Shown here: in pieces, positions 16,497 through 25,524 of the stretch
Layout: each line of letters begins with the position of its first letter
Numbering within the stretch: the first letter of the stretch is position 1
Assembly (NCBI RefSeq): GCF_014193845.1
Contig: NZ_JACHZX010000001.1
Coordinates: 930,001 to 994,000, forward strand
Length of the DNA: 64,000 nucleotides
Origin: Sphingomonas sp. BK345
GTDB lineage: Bacteria; Pseudomonadota; Alphaproteobacteria; Sphingomonadales; Sphingomonadaceae
Reading direction: 5' to 3'
The notes under the pieces: generated by a model
Seen by the model: the letters and a program-made list of their open reading frames with translations, nothing else
What the model was told of the DNA's origin: nothing
Databases searched by the model: none
Made by a program: the position numbers and the translations under genes

Positions 16497-16778
16497 ATGG
16501 TCCGAACCGATCCAAACCAGCCCGACGCGGCCACGATCGCGCTCGACGCTCTCGCCTGGACGCTTAACGAACCGTTGCGCGCCGAGCGACTGATCGGCGT
16601 GACGGGGCTCGCGCCCGACGACCTGCGCGCGCGGCTGCGCGACCCTACCGTTCTCGCCGCGTGCCTCGCCTTCCTCGAGGCGCACGAACCCGATCTTCTC
16701 GCCTGCGCCGCGGCGACCGGTACCACCCCGGCCGCGCTGGTCGCGGCGCGCGCCCGACTGGAGGAAGCGCCACGATGA
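16497..16778 (+). CDS. DUF3572 family protein (93 aa)
   Basis: A small soluble helical protein of the DUF3572 type, a family found mainly in alphaproteobacteria and often next to divK. Conserved stretches seen are ALDALAWTLNEPLRAERLIG, then VTGLAPDDLRARLRDP, VLAACLAFLEAHEPDLLACA and GTTPAALVAARARLE. Function is not known. It overlaps the next gene by 4 bp (ATGA), so the two are translated together. Confidence 0.85.
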   Translation: MVRTDPNQPDAATIALDALAWTLNEPLRAERLIGVTGLAPDDLRARLRDPTVLAACLAFLEAHEPDLLACAAATGTTPAALVAARARLEEAPR

Positions 16779-17425
16779 CCCGACCGCTGCTGATCAGCGA
16801 CTGCGACGAGGTCTTACTCCACATGGTGCGCCACTTCGCCACCTGGCTCGACGAAGCGCACGACATCGAGTTCCGTTATGACAGCTGGGAACTGGCCAAG
16901 AACATGCGCCGCCGCGGCGGCGCTGCGCTGACGCAGGAGGAGATGTTCGGCTATCTCGGCGGCTTCTTCCCCGCCGAGATGGCGCGCCAGACGCTGGTGC
17001 CGCACGCCGGCGCGGCGCTGGCGCGGCTGGCCGAGCGCGCCGACATCGTCATCCTCACCAACCTCGAGGACCAGTGCCGCGCCCACCGCATCGAACAGCT
17101 GGAGCGCTTCGGGATCGCGCATCGGGTCGAGTGCAACCAGGGCGGCAAGGGCGCCCCGGTGGCACGACTGGTGGCGGAGCACGGCGACCCGGTGACCGTT
17201 TTCGTCGACGACCTGCCGCACCACCACGAATCGGTGGCCAAGCACGCGCCCGGCGTGTGGCGGCTCCACATGATCGCCGAGCCCGCACTCGCCGCGGGCG
17301 TGCCCGCCGCACCGCTGGCGCACGCGCGGATCGACGACTGGCGCGCGGCCGAGGCCTGGATCGACGAGCGCTTCGCCGCGGGCGAGCCCGCGCCCGCGGC
17401 GGAAACGACGGCGGCACGGGCATGA
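16775..17425 (+). CDS. HAD superfamily hydrolase-like protein (216 aa)
   Basis: Motif I is read as LLISDCDEVLLHMVRH (DxDxV/T variant: D9, D11), motif II as DIVILTNLEDQ, and motif IV as PVTVFVDDLPHHHESVAKH with paired acidic residues. A Lys for motif III is plausible in GGKGAPVARL. The cap insertion lies after motif I (YDSWELAKNM to AEMARQTLVP). It is probably a phosphatase of unknown substrate. The start at 16775 is chosen because it overlaps the DUF3572 stop and begins exactly at the HAD fold. The pair next to divK is conserved in sphingomonads as far as I recall. Confidence 0.78.
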   Translation: MTRPLLISDCDEVLLHMVRHFATWLDEAHDIEFRYDSWELAKNMRRRGGAALTQEEMFGYLGGFFPAEMARQTLVPHAGAALARLAERADIVILTNLEDQCRAHRIEQLERFGIAHRVECNQGGKGAPVARLVAEHGDPVTVFVDDLPHHHESVAKHAPGVWRLHMIAEPALAAGVPAAPLAHARIDDWRAAEAWIDERFAAGEPAPAAETTAARA

Positions 17426-17455
17426 CCAGCGCGTGCGCGCGCCGCCGTCCGTCCG

Positions 17456-20320
17456 TCAGAAGCGCAGCCGCGCCCCGGCGTTGACGCGGCGATAGGAGAT
17501 GCCGCGCTCGATGAAGCGCGACTCCACCCCGCCGTAGATCAGGCTGTCGGCGTCGCCCAGGTTGGTGACGTCGGCGAAGAGCTGCAGCATCGGGTTGAAA
17601 TTGTATCGCAGCGCGAGATCGACCTGGCCGTAGGCGGCGTGGACCTGGTCGACCCCCGCCCCGCCCCAGTCGCACGCCATCGTCCAGCGCGAGCGCCAAT
17701 TGTACGAGGCGCGCAGCTCCAGCCGGCCGTCATCGTAGAAGCCGCTGGCATTGTACGAATCGGGCGAGATGCCGGTGAAGCCGCACGCGCCCGCGGCACC
17801 GCGCGTCGTGGCGTCGACATGCGTGTAATTGGCGCTGGCGCCCAGGCCGGAGAGCCAGCCGAAGCGATCGTCCAGCGTATATTGCGCCGCCACCTCGACG
17901 CCGTCGACCCGCCCGCGCGCCAGATTGACCGTCTGGGTGACGAAGACGCGCTCGGGCGCGAGCGGCAGCGTCGCCTCGATCGTGCGCGACTGGAACAGGT
18001 CGGAGAGATCCTTGCGGAAGCCGGTGACCGAGACGTAGCTCACCTTGGAGAGATAATATTCGAGCGACAGGTCGTAATTGGTCGCGAACTGTGGCTTGAG
18101 CGCCGGGTTGCCCAGCCCCAGCGTCAGCCGCCCGGCCTGCCCGCCCCATGACTCGCCGTAGCGCAGATCGTTGAGGTCGGCGCGGCTCAGCGCGCGCCCC
18201 ACCGCGCCGCGCAGCAGCAGCTCGGGGGTGATCTCGTAGCTCAGGTTCGCCGAGGGCAGCACCGCGGTGTAGCGCGCGCCCTGCGCCTGCGGGCCGGCGG
18301 GCGAATAGGCGAACACGTAATTGGTGCCGCCCGGCGGCAGCGTGATCGCGGTGACGGTGGAGCCGTAACCGCGCGACTCGGTGTCGACGTGGACGAGGCG
18401 CGCGCCGACATTGCCCGACAGCGCGCCCGCGGCCAGCGTCGCGTCGGCATAGCCGGCGGCGACCCGCTCGCGCGTCGCGAAGCTGCCGCCGGGATCGTAC
18501 ACCAGCGCGAGCGGGCCGCCCGGCATCTTGGGGTCGGACCCGATCAGCGCGCAATTGCCGGTGCAGCTGGTCGTCCCATCGGCGGCGCGCGTCGGCAGGT
18601 AGCTGCTGCTATATTGCCCGCGGCGGTCGAGCTGCGCGGGCTGCGACAGCCACGCGATCAGCCGGTGCGGATCATAGCCGAAAAACTGGCGGCTCGGCGG
18701 CTTGACCGCGCCGTGCAGGAAGTCGTCGCCCAGCGTCATCGGCCGCAGCAGCGAGGGGTCGACCGGGAAGGTCAGCGTGTCATAGGGATCGGAGCGCGAG
18801 CTGTCATTGTCCTGCCCCTTGGTGCGGTCCTGATAGTCCGCGCCGAGGCTGATCGCGCCGATCACCGACGCGCCCCGGCGCCAGCGCGCGCCCAGCTGCG
18901 CCTCGGTGAGGCGATCGTCGACCGTCTGCCCCCAATTGCCGGAATAGCCGAGCCGGATCCGCGCGGGATCGGTGAACACCGTGTCGCTCGTCGCGATCTG
19001 CGGATTGCCCTGCTTGAAGGCGTAGCTGACGTCGTTGGCGGCGTAGTTGCCGATCAGCACATAGGGATCGAAGCGCTTGTCGCCGGTGGCGCGGCCGTGG
19101 GAGACATCGGCGGTGATCGTCAGCGCGTCGCTCGGCCGCCACGCCGCGTTGAGGCCGAGGTCATAGCTCTCCGCGAGCCGGTCGCGCGAGCGGATCACCG
19201 AGAGGTTCTGCGGCTGCGCCACCTGCCTCCCCGCCAGCGCGGCGGCGACCGCGGGGGCATTCAGGGACGCCTGCCCGGGATAGGTGCCCGCGGTGACGAT
19301 GCCGTCGCGGTCCACCGTCGGGTCGATGATCGTGTTGCCGAACACGAGGTTGACGATCGAGTCGCCGATCTTCTGGTCCAGCCGCGTGTAGAAGCCGTCG
19401 GCGCTCAGCGTCAGCCGGTCGCTCGGCGCGACCTGGAGCGCGATGCTGCCGAAATAGCGTTTCGTGCCACCGTCATAGGTGCCGTAGCTCGCCTGCCGCG
19501 GGCCGTTGAGCTGCTCCGAGGTGACCACCGGCGCGGCGGCGCCGCCGCGGACGACGTGGAAGGCGGCGGCATCCCATTGGTTGATGCGCGCATAATCGCC
19601 CGACATGCGGAAATCGGCGTAGGAGCCGGACACCAGCACGCCCACGGTCTTGGCCGGATTGACCCAGGAATAGAGGCCGCTGACATTGGGGCGGACGGTG
19701 TGGGCGCGCTCCACCGTCATGCCGCTGAGCGACAGCGCGCCATAGCTCTTCCCGATCGTCAGCGGGCGCGGGGTGAGGATGTTGACGGTGGCGCCGATGC
19801 CGCCCTCGGTCAGGCTCGGCAGCATCGTCTTGTTGACGTCGATGCGCGAGATCATGTCGGCGGGCAGCACGTCGAAGTTGAAGCTGCGCCCGCGCCCGCC
19901 GCCGTCGGCCGACCAGGCGCCGGTGTCGGACGGCAGGGTGCGCCCGTCGAGCAGCACGTTGGTGAAGTCCGGCCCCAGCCCGCGCGCGGCGATCTGCTGC
20001 CCCAGGCCGAAGCCGCGCACCACCTGCACGCCGGGCACGCGCTGGAGCGACTCGGCGACGTTCACCTCGGGGAACTTGCCCGCGTCCTCGGCGGAGATGC
20101 TGTCGATCACGTTGGGCGCGAGCCGCTTGGCGGAGAGCGCCGAGGCGAGGCTGGCGCGGATGCCGGTGACGACGATATCCTGCGCGCCGGTCTCGTCCCC
20201 GTGCGGGGAAGGTGCGCGGTCCGCCGCCGGAGCGACGGGCTGCTGCGCCGAGGCGGCGGCCGGCAGCAGGGTCAGCGTGGACACGCTCGCCAGAAGCGCG
20301 AGCCGCCGCAGGATGGTCAT
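17456..20320 (-). CDS. TonB-dependent receptor (954 aa), partner of GH85 gene
   Basis: An outer-membrane receptor with a signal peptide (MTILRRLALLASVSTLTLLP to ASAQ) and a TonB-box-like segment QDIVVTGIRASLASALSAKR. The plug domain has DAGKFPEVNVAESLQRVPG, and the C-terminal beta strand ends in ISYRRVNAGARLRF with the terminal aromatic residue. The TGIRASLxxAL motif is typical of carbohydrate-type receptors in Sphingomonadales and Caulobacterales. It lies 62 bp downstream of the GH85 gene on the same strand, so the likely cargo is an N-glycan or chitooligosaccharide fragment. That substrate is inferred from context only. Confidence 0.93.
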   Translation of the reverse strand: MTILRRLALLASVSTLTLLPAAASAQQPVAPAADRAPSPHGDETGAQDIVVTGIRASLASALSAKRLAPNVIDSISAEDAGKFPEVNVAESLQRVPGVQVVRGFGLGQQIAARGLGPDFTNVLLDGRTLPSDTGAWSADGGGRGRSFNFDVLPADMISRIDVNKTMLPSLTEGGIGATVNILTPRPLTIGKSYGALSLSGMTVERAHTVRPNVSGLYSWVNPAKTVGVLVSGSYADFRMSGDYARINQWDAAAFHVVRGGAAAPVVTSEQLNGPRQASYGTYDGGTKRYFGSIALQVAPSDRLTLSADGFYTRLDQKIGDSIVNLVFGNTIIDPTVDRDGIVTAGTYPGQASLNAPAVAAALAGRQVAQPQNLSVIRSRDRLAESYDLGLNAAWRPSDALTITADVSHGRATGDKRFDPYVLIGNYAANDVSYAFKQGNPQIATSDTVFTDPARIRLGYSGNWGQTVDDRLTEAQLGARWRRGASVIGAISLGADYQDRTKGQDNDSSRSDPYDTLTFPVDPSLLRPMTLGDDFLHGAVKPPSRQFFGYDPHRLIAWLSQPAQLDRRGQYSSSYLPTRAADGTTSCTGNCALIGSDPKMPGGPLALVYDPGGSFATRERVAAGYADATLAAGALSGNVGARLVHVDTESRGYGSTVTAITLPPGGTNYVFAYSPAGPQAQGARYTAVLPSANLSYEITPELLLRGAVGRALSRADLNDLRYGESWGGQAGRLTLGLGNPALKPQFATNYDLSLEYYLSKVSYVSVTGFRKDLSDLFQSRTIEATLPLAPERVFVTQTVNLARGRVDGVEVAAQYTLDDRFGWLSGLGASANYTHVDATTRGAAGACGFTGISPDSYNASGFYDDGRLELRASYNWRSRWTMACDWGGAGVDQVHAAYGQVDLALRYNFNPMLQLFADVTNLGDADSLIYGGVESRFIERGISYRRVNAGARLRF

Positions 20321-20382
20321 TGTAGTCTCCCCTCTCGTTGACTGGTGGCCCGGCGCGCGCGTCGGGCCGCGATCCCCCCGGA

Positions 20383-22743
20383 TCAGACGCGGAGCCGCGC
20401 CGCGCCGCCGCGTCGGCTTTCGCCGATCGCCTGCACCTCGATGATCGCCGACGTGGTTCCCGCGGGCAGCGCGGCGGGGCCGTAGAAACACCGACCGTCG
20501 ATGCGCCCGAGCCAGCGGCGCGCGCCGCCTGGCGCGTCGACGCGGAAGACGTCGAAGCGCCCGTCGTCGTCCCAGCGCAGCCCGAGCCCGATCGCGCCGG
20601 TCGCGGCGTCGACGACGCGGCGATCGAGCCGCAACCCGCGCGGCGCCGCGAACGAGACGTGATCCTGGGCGGTGACTGCGAAGCGCCCGACGCGCAGGTC
20701 GAACGGCGCGGCGCCGTTGTCGCCGGGCTCGAACCCGAGCAGGATGCTCGCCACGCGGCGGCCGACGAAGCGGCCGAGCGCGAGCCGGCTGAGCGTCCAG
20801 CCGCCCTCGCCCGCGGCCGGCCAGCCCGGCGGCAGCGGCAGCCACTCCGCCTGGTCGGGTCGGTCGGCGAAGATCAGCCCGAGCCGGGAGCGCGCGCGGT
20901 CCGCCGCGCTGGCGAGCGTCACGAGCTCGACCGCGGTCGCGCCCGTCACCGCGATGTCGGTCTTGAACAGATGGACCCGCGTCGCCGCATCGGCGCCGAG
21001 CAGGCCGTGCACGCGCAGCGACGAGCCGCCGTCATAGGCGATCGCCTGATCGAGGCCGACGTCGAGCAGACCGGGCAGTGCCGCGGCGACGCGGTCGGTC
21101 AGCCCGTCGAACGGCGCGCGCCACCATTGCCAGGTCGGCAGCACGTCCTGGATGCCGAGGTTGAACCAGGCGGCGTCGCCGACGCGTCGCCCCTCGACGA
21201 AGAAGGACCGCCCCTCGCCCTCGTTGAAATGCGTGGCGAACGGTGCCGCGCCGATCACCGAGCGCTCGGCGATGAAATTGGCCACGCCGTAGGTGATCGG
21301 CAGGTCGGCCTGGTCGGGGCTGAAGCGCGCGAGCGTGCCGTCGGTCGTCGCCCATTCGGACAGGCGGTAGAAGGTCGTGTCGCCCCAGCTGAGCCGGCCG
21401 CTGTCGTACATCGCCTGCTGCGCTTCGCTCGGCGCGTTCGACAGCGCAGGGTTCTGCGTCTGGCCGCTGTAGACCAGCCGCTCGATCGTCGCGACGTCGG
21501 CGGCCGCGTCGAGGAAGGCGGCGCCGCGCGCGGCCTGGCGCGCGCGCCACAGGTTGAGGCAGCCGTCGTCGACCGAGTAAAGCTGGAGCCCGCCACCGCG
21601 TGCGGTCCCCCCCTCCTGGCCGGTCCCACCGTTCGGGCTGATCACGCGCGGCGCCGCGACGCCGATGAACCCCGGCCCGGGATAGAGCTGCAGCCCGAAG
21701 AAGACGTCCTCGGGGGCGCGCTGGAACGCGCTCGCGCCCGACGCGAGCGTCGCCGGGTCGGCGGGCCAGCTGGTGCAGCAGCCGCCCGGTCCGTTGTAGC
21801 CGCTCCAGCCCTGGTCGATCATCACGGTGTCGGCGGCGGGGGCGCCGCTCGCGTCGGGCGCGAACAGGTCCCTGAGGTCGCCGTGCCCGTCGTAATGCTG
21901 GAGATGGAACGGCGCGACGCGCGCGCGCCGCGCCGCCGCGTGCATCGCCGCCATCAGCCCGGCGACCTGCGCCTTGGCCTGGGCGGAGCCGAGCTCGTGG
22001 TTGACGAAATAGCCGTCGAACCCGAAGTAACGCGCCAGCGCGACCAGCTTCTCCGCGACGCGCTCGACCGGCACCACGCTGCCGTCGAACAGCCGCGCGT
22101 CGGGCTGCCAGATCGTCCCGAGGCAGAGCGCGCCGTTGCGATGCGCCGCGTCGGTCAGCGCCGGGTTGGGGACGATCCCGGTGCCGCCCCATTGCACCAC
22201 GATGTCGTGCACGCCGAGCCGCCGCGCGACCTGCACCCCGCCCGCCGGGCTGGTCGCGTGTCGCACCGCGCGCCAGACGTCGGGCACGTCGGGCGCGATC
22301 GTGCGGTTGGTGGTGGCCAGCGTGGCGGCGCCGGCGCGCGGGTCGAGCCGCGGGTGCGCCTGCGTGGCGGCGAAGGGCGCGATCCGCGGCGCGAGCGGCA
22401 CGGTCGAGCGGAAATAGGCCGCATCCGGGTCGGCCGCCGGATCATAGGCCATCAGCCGCGCGAAGGCATCGGTCGCGCCGCCCGGCAGCAGCGGCAGGAT
22501 CGGCGCCGCACCCGATACCTCGCCGGGCGCTACCGCCCCCGCACCCAGCGAAAGCCGCTCGATCGGGCCCAGCGCCTCACTGCCAGCGGCCGCAACGTCG
22601 CCGTCGCGCCCGCCGCCGAGCACCGCGGCGAGACTCGCGCTGGAGAGGAGGCCCAGGCCGGCGAGGACGACCTCGCGGCGCGCGATCGCTGCGGTACCGT
22701 GCGCGACAGCGACGGCGGAATCAGTCGAGGATTGGTCTGCCAT
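20383..22743 (-). CDS. GH85 endo-beta-N-acetylglucosaminidase, Tat-type signal (786 aa)
   Basis: GH85 enzymes cleave the chitobiose core of N-glycans with substrate-assisted catalysis. The match is in AHRNGALCLGTIWQPDARLF, AEKLVALARYFGFDGYFVNH and the following Glu; the pair Asn248/Glu250 fits the catalytic Asn-x-Glu of the family. A later HLQHYDGHGDLRDLF and DTVMIDQGWSGYN continue the barrel. Beta-sandwich modules probably follow from about residue 500. The N-terminus holds a twin Arg (Arg22-Arg23) before a hydrophobic stretch VVLAGLGLLSSASLAAVLGG, so Tat export is plausible. It heads a two-gene unit with the TonB receptor. GH85 is more familiar from Gram-positives and Bacteroidetes. Confidence 0.85.
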   Translation of the reverse strand: MADQSSTDSAVAVAHGTAAIARREVVLAGLGLLSSASLAAVLGGGRDGDVAAAGSEALGPIERLSLGAGAVAPGEVSGAAPILPLLPGGATDAFARLMAYDPAADPDAAYFRSTVPLAPRIAPFAATQAHPRLDPRAGAATLATTNRTIAPDVPDVWRAVRHATSPAGGVQVARRLGVHDIVVQWGGTGIVPNPALTDAAHRNGALCLGTIWQPDARLFDGSVVPVERVAEKLVALARYFGFDGYFVNHELGSAQAKAQVAGLMAAMHAAARRARVAPFHLQHYDGHGDLRDLFAPDASGAPAADTVMIDQGWSGYNGPGGCCTSWPADPATLASGASAFQRAPEDVFFGLQLYPGPGFIGVAAPRVISPNGGTGQEGGTARGGGLQLYSVDDGCLNLWRARQAARGAAFLDAAADVATIERLVYSGQTQNPALSNAPSEAQQAMYDSGRLSWGDTTFYRLSEWATTDGTLARFSPDQADLPITYGVANFIAERSVIGAAPFATHFNEGEGRSFFVEGRRVGDAAWFNLGIQDVLPTWQWWRAPFDGLTDRVAAALPGLLDVGLDQAIAYDGGSSLRVHGLLGADAATRVHLFKTDIAVTGATAVELVTLASAADRARSRLGLIFADRPDQAEWLPLPPGWPAAGEGGWTLSRLALGRFVGRRVASILLGFEPGDNGAAPFDLRVGRFAVTAQDHVSFAAPRGLRLDRRVVDAATGAIGLGLRWDDDGRFDVFRVDAPGGARRWLGRIDGRCFYGPAALPAGTTSAIIEVQAIGESRRGGAARLRV

Positions 22744-22982
22744 GTTCCGTCACCCCCTCCCGGCCGCCCCTTCGCTCGCCGGCATCACGCTGCGCGCTGC
22801 CGGACCGGGACGTGCTCACTCGAACTGAGGCCATGATAGGAAGGGCGGCGTGCGGGCCCCGGCGCGTCGCGAGAAATTTTGAGCCGGCGCGATGTGGCGC
22901 GGCGTTCGGCGCGATGCGGCGTCGACCCGGACTCGACCGTCCCCGACTTGACCCGCGCGGGCGCGCGCCGCAGGGACAGTGC

Positions 22983-23453
22983 ATGACCGATCGTATCGAC
23001 CGCGCGCTCGCCGAGCTCGGCCTGACGCTGCCCCAGGCCGCCGCCCCGGTGGCCGCCTATGTCCCCGTCGTGGCGGCGGGCGGGTTCCTCCACGTTTCGG
23101 GCCAGCTGCCCTTCAAGGACGGCGCGGTCGTCACCGGCCGGCTCGGCGACGACGTCTCGCTCGAGCAGGGGCAGGACGCGGCGCAGCGCTGCGCGCTGAT
23201 GCTGGTGGCGCAGCTCAAGGCGCACCTCGGCTCGCTCGAGCAGGTCACGCGGGTGGTGAAGCTGGGCGTGTTCGTGAATTCCACCGCCGACTTCACCGAC
23301 CAGCCCAAGGTCGCCAACGGCGCCAGCGAGCTGATGGTCAAGCTGTTCGGCGACGCGGGCAAGCACGCGCGCTCGGCGGTGGGCGTGGCGGCGCTGCCGC
23401 TCGGCGCCGCGGTGGAGGTCGACGCCATCGTCGAGGTCGCCGCCTCGCTCTGA
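22983..23453 (+). CDS. RidA family protein (156 aa)
   Basis: RidA-family proteins hydrolyse reactive enamine/imine intermediates. Visible are MTDRIDRALAELGLTLPQAA, AAGGFLHVSGQLPFKDG, EQVTRVVKLGVFVNSTADF and GKHARSAVGVAALPLGAAVE, with the trimer-interface fold layout of YjgF. The catalytic Arg of archetypal RidA (in the GxxR segment) is represented by HARSAVG. This longer form (about 155 residues) is a subgroup common in alphaproteobacteria. The upstream frame is open to 22812, but the ATG at 22983 starts the domain. Confidence 0.88.
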   Translation: MTDRIDRALAELGLTLPQAAAPVAAYVPVVAAGGFLHVSGQLPFKDGAVVTGRLGDDVSLEQGQDAAQRCALMLVAQLKAHLGSLEQVTRVVKLGVFVNSTADFTDQPKVANGASELMVKLFGDAGKHARSAVGVAALPLGAAVEVDAIVEVAASL

Positions 23454-23489
23454 CGCTGGACGGTCAGAGGCAGTGACGCGCTCTGCCCG

Positions 23490-23602
23490 GGTGATCACCG
23501 TCATCCCGGCCTCGAGGCGCGATCCATCTCTCCTCAAGAGCGTCGGCCGATGCGTGCCCGGCACCATGGATCCCGGGTCAAGCCCGGGATGACGGTGATG
23601 GG
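23490..23602. repeat. Inverted repeat (class B, ...GTCATCCCGG...CCGGGATGACG...)
   Basis: GATCACCGTCATCCCGGC on the left and GCCCGGGATGACGGTGATGG on the right pair across about 70 bp containing GCGATCCAT and ATGGATC half-sites. The same class occurs at 43973, 48127 and, in diverged form, 53943. No gene is seen in 23454-23696 apart from this repeat. Confidence 0.7.
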
Positions 23603-23696
23603 CGGGGCGATCGACGGCACCGAACCGGCGGACGAAACCGCACTCTCCGCGCCTGCGTCCTTTAACCCCAGCGCGCGCCGCCCTAATTAGGCGGCG

Positions 23697-24827
23697 ATGA
23701 CCTCGCTCACCGCGCGAATCGCCGAGGGGGTCGGCGCCGTCCCCGCCGACCAGTGGAACGCCTGCGCCGGCACCGCCAACCCTTTCCTCAGCCACGCCTT
23801 CCTCGCCGCGCTGGAGGAATCGGGCAGCGTCGGCGGGCGCAGCGGCTGGCAGCCGATCCCGGTGGTGGTCGACGGTGCCGACGGCACCCCCGCCGCGATC
23901 GCACCGGCCTATGCCAAGAGCCACAGCCAGGGCGAATATGTCTTCGACCACGGCTGGGCCGACGCGTGGGAGCGCGCCGGCGGTGCTTATTACCCCAAGC
24001 TCCAAATCGCGGTGCCCTTCACCCCCGTGCCGGGGCCGCGGCTGCTGCTGCGCGATCCCGATGCCGCGCCCGCGCTGATCGCCGCGCTGGAGGCGGTGGC
24101 CGACCGGCACGACCTCTCCTCGGCGCACGCCACGTTCGTTGCCCCCGACCAGATCGCGCCGTTCGAGCACGCCGGCTGGCTGATCCGGGAGGGCACGCAA
24201 TATCACTGGCAGAACCAGGGCTATGCCAGCTTCGACGACTTCCTCGGCGAACTCGCCAGCCGCAAGCGCAAGGCGATCCGCAAGGAGCGCGCCGCCGCTG
24301 CGGAGGGGTTGACGATCCGCCATCTCAGCGGCGCCGCGATCGGGCAGCGCGAGTGGGACGTCTTCTGGCGCTTCTACCAGGACACCGGCAGCCGCAAATG
24401 GGGCCGCCCCTATCTCACCCGCGCCTTCTTCCCGCTGCTCGGCGCTGCGCTGGGCGAGCGCGTGCTGCTGGTCCTGGCCGAACGCGACGGGGTGCCGATC
24501 GCGGGCGCGCTCAACCTGATCGGCGACGATGCGCTGTACGGCCGCTACTGGGGTTGCACCGAGGAGGTGCCCTTCCTCCACTTCGAGCTGTGCTATTACC
24601 AGGCGATCGACGCCGCGATCGCGCGCGGGCTGAAGACGGTCGAGGCGGGCGCGCAGGGCGAGCACAAGCTGGCGCGCGGCTATGTCCCGGTGCCGACCTG
24701 GTCGGCGCACTACATCCCGGACGCGTCGTTCCGCCGCGCGGTGGCGGACTTCCTCGTCCGCGAGCGCGCCGCGGTGGCGCAGGAGCAGGAGTTCCTGGGC
24801 GAGATGACCCCGTTCCGGCGGGGGTGA
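23697..24827 (+). CDS. FemAB/GNAT-like acyltransferase (DUF482 family, 376 aa)
   Basis: A protein of the DUF482 (COG3146) type with a double GNAT fold similar to FemAB peptidyltransferases. Seen are NPFLSHAFLAALEESGSV near the N-terminus, GEYVFDHGWADAWERAG, YYPKLQIAVPFTPVPGPRLL, the lysine/arginine-rich FLGELASRKRKAIRKERAAA, and the C-terminal GRYWGCTEEVPFLHFELCYY followed by EAGAQGEHKLARGYVPV. Full length. The substrate is unknown; aminoacyl transfer is suggested by fold only. It stands alone on the plus strand. Confidence 0.85.
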   Translation: MTSLTARIAEGVGAVPADQWNACAGTANPFLSHAFLAALEESGSVGGRSGWQPIPVVVDGADGTPAAIAPAYAKSHSQGEYVFDHGWADAWERAGGAYYPKLQIAVPFTPVPGPRLLLRDPDAAPALIAALEAVADRHDLSSAHATFVAPDQIAPFEHAGWLIREGTQYHWQNQGYASFDDFLGELASRKRKAIRKERAAAAEGLTIRHLSGAAIGQREWDVFWRFYQDTGSRKWGRPYLTRAFFPLLGAALGERVLLVLAERDGVPIAGALNLIGDDALYGRYWGCTEEVPFLHFELCYYQAIDAAIARGLKTVEAGAQGEHKLARGYVPVPTWSAHYIPDASFRRAVADFLVRERAAVAQEQEFLGEMTPFRRG

Positions 24828-24882
24828 GGCCGCACCAGCGAGCGGTAGCGCTCATGCCACGATCCTTGCCATCGGAGCTGAC

Positions 24883-24906
24883 GTGCTCCGGCGTGCGCCG
24901 GAGCAC
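24883..24906. repeat. Perfect class A palindrome
   Basis: GTGCTCCGGCG-TG-CGCCGGAGCAC forms an 11-bp perfect stem with a 2-nt loop, between the DUF482 stop and the convergent brnA stop. It probably acts as a two-way terminator and belongs to the same family as the unit at 8401. Confidence 0.7.
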
Positions 24907-24926
24907 GACCGACGTTGGATGGCCCG

Positions 24927-25154
24927 CTAGATCTCGCCGGCCGACACCAGGCGACCGAGCACCGCGTTGACCCGGGTCTGCCAGCCGGGGCCGCTCGCGC
25001 GCAGGTGCGCGACCGTCGCGGCGTCCAAGCGAATCTTGACCTCCACCTTCGGTGCCTCCGATCGCGGCCGACCGCGCCGCGACGGCGTCATCCCTGCCAT
25101 GAAGGCCGCATCTAGCGGCGGATTATCGTCGTGCTCGGTGTCAACGGAGGCCAT
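24927..25154 (-). CDS. brnA: BrnA-like antitoxin of second brnTA module (75 aa)
   Basis: The C-terminus has the ribbon-helix-helix core KVEVKIRLDAATVAHLRASG, then PGWQTRVNAVLGRLVSAGEI. The N-terminus is acidic (MASVDTEHDDNPPLDAAFMA) and has the GRPR turn just ahead of the core. It starts 14 bp inside brnT, with the same gene order as the module at 2.8-3.3 kb but without the extra downstream genes. It is shorter than the first BrnA (99 aa), lacking most of its acidic N-terminal region. Neutralisation and autorepression are inferred from family. Confidence 0.85.
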   Translation of the reverse strand: MASVDTEHDDNPPLDAAFMAGMTPSRRGRPRSEAPKVEVKIRLDAATVAHLRASGPGWQTRVNAVLGRLVSAGEI

Positions 25155-25416
25155 GATAGAATCTCACCTCGTGCTTCTCCGCCCTGCGCAGGCTGATGGC
25201 GCGTATCGCAAGATCGTGAGATCCCTCAGCGAACACCAGCACATGCAGCCGGTCCGCGATGAATCCGAGCGCCACGAAGCGAACCTCACCGTAGTCGAAA
25301 CGGTCATCCTCGCGTTCGAGCGCCGTTTCCCAGTCGAACGCTGCGGCAGCCTTTAGCGACAGGCCGTGCCGCTTCATATTGGCGCGATCCTTGGCCGGGT
25401 CGAGCTCGATCTTCAT
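25141..25416 (-). CDS. brnT: BrnT-like toxin of second brnTA module (91 aa)
   Basis: Begins MKIELDPAKDRANMKRHGLS, then AAAAFDWETALEREDDRFDY, a strand EVRFVALGFIADRLHVLVF, and ends with AIRAISLRRAEKHEVRFYHG, the family's conserved C-terminal RRA-K-E motif. The open frame extends to 25464, but ATG 25416 starts the BrnT fold, and the preceding residues are Arg-rich and non-homologous. No damage is visible. It is therefore a second intact BrnTA, distinct in sequence from the first, so the two antitoxins are probably not interchangeable. Confidence 0.85.
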   Translation of the reverse strand: MKIELDPAKDRANMKRHGLSLKAAAAFDWETALEREDDRFDYGEVRFVALGFIADRLHVLVFAEGSHDLAIRAISLRRAEKHEVRFYHGLR

Positions 25417-25524
25417 GGGGGTCGTACAATCACGCGCGCGCCGTCGCAACGATTTATCGTGCACCCATCAACTCAAGGCACGTTCTCCCCGTCATCATAG
25501 GCGATCCGTCGCCGTCCCGGCCTG

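Noticed and set aside
18389..24710. Long antisense frames opposite the TonB receptor, GH85 and DUF482 genes (650, 832 and 641 codons)
   Set aside because: Shadow frames of well-supported genes; compositions are Arg- and His-rich and show no motif.
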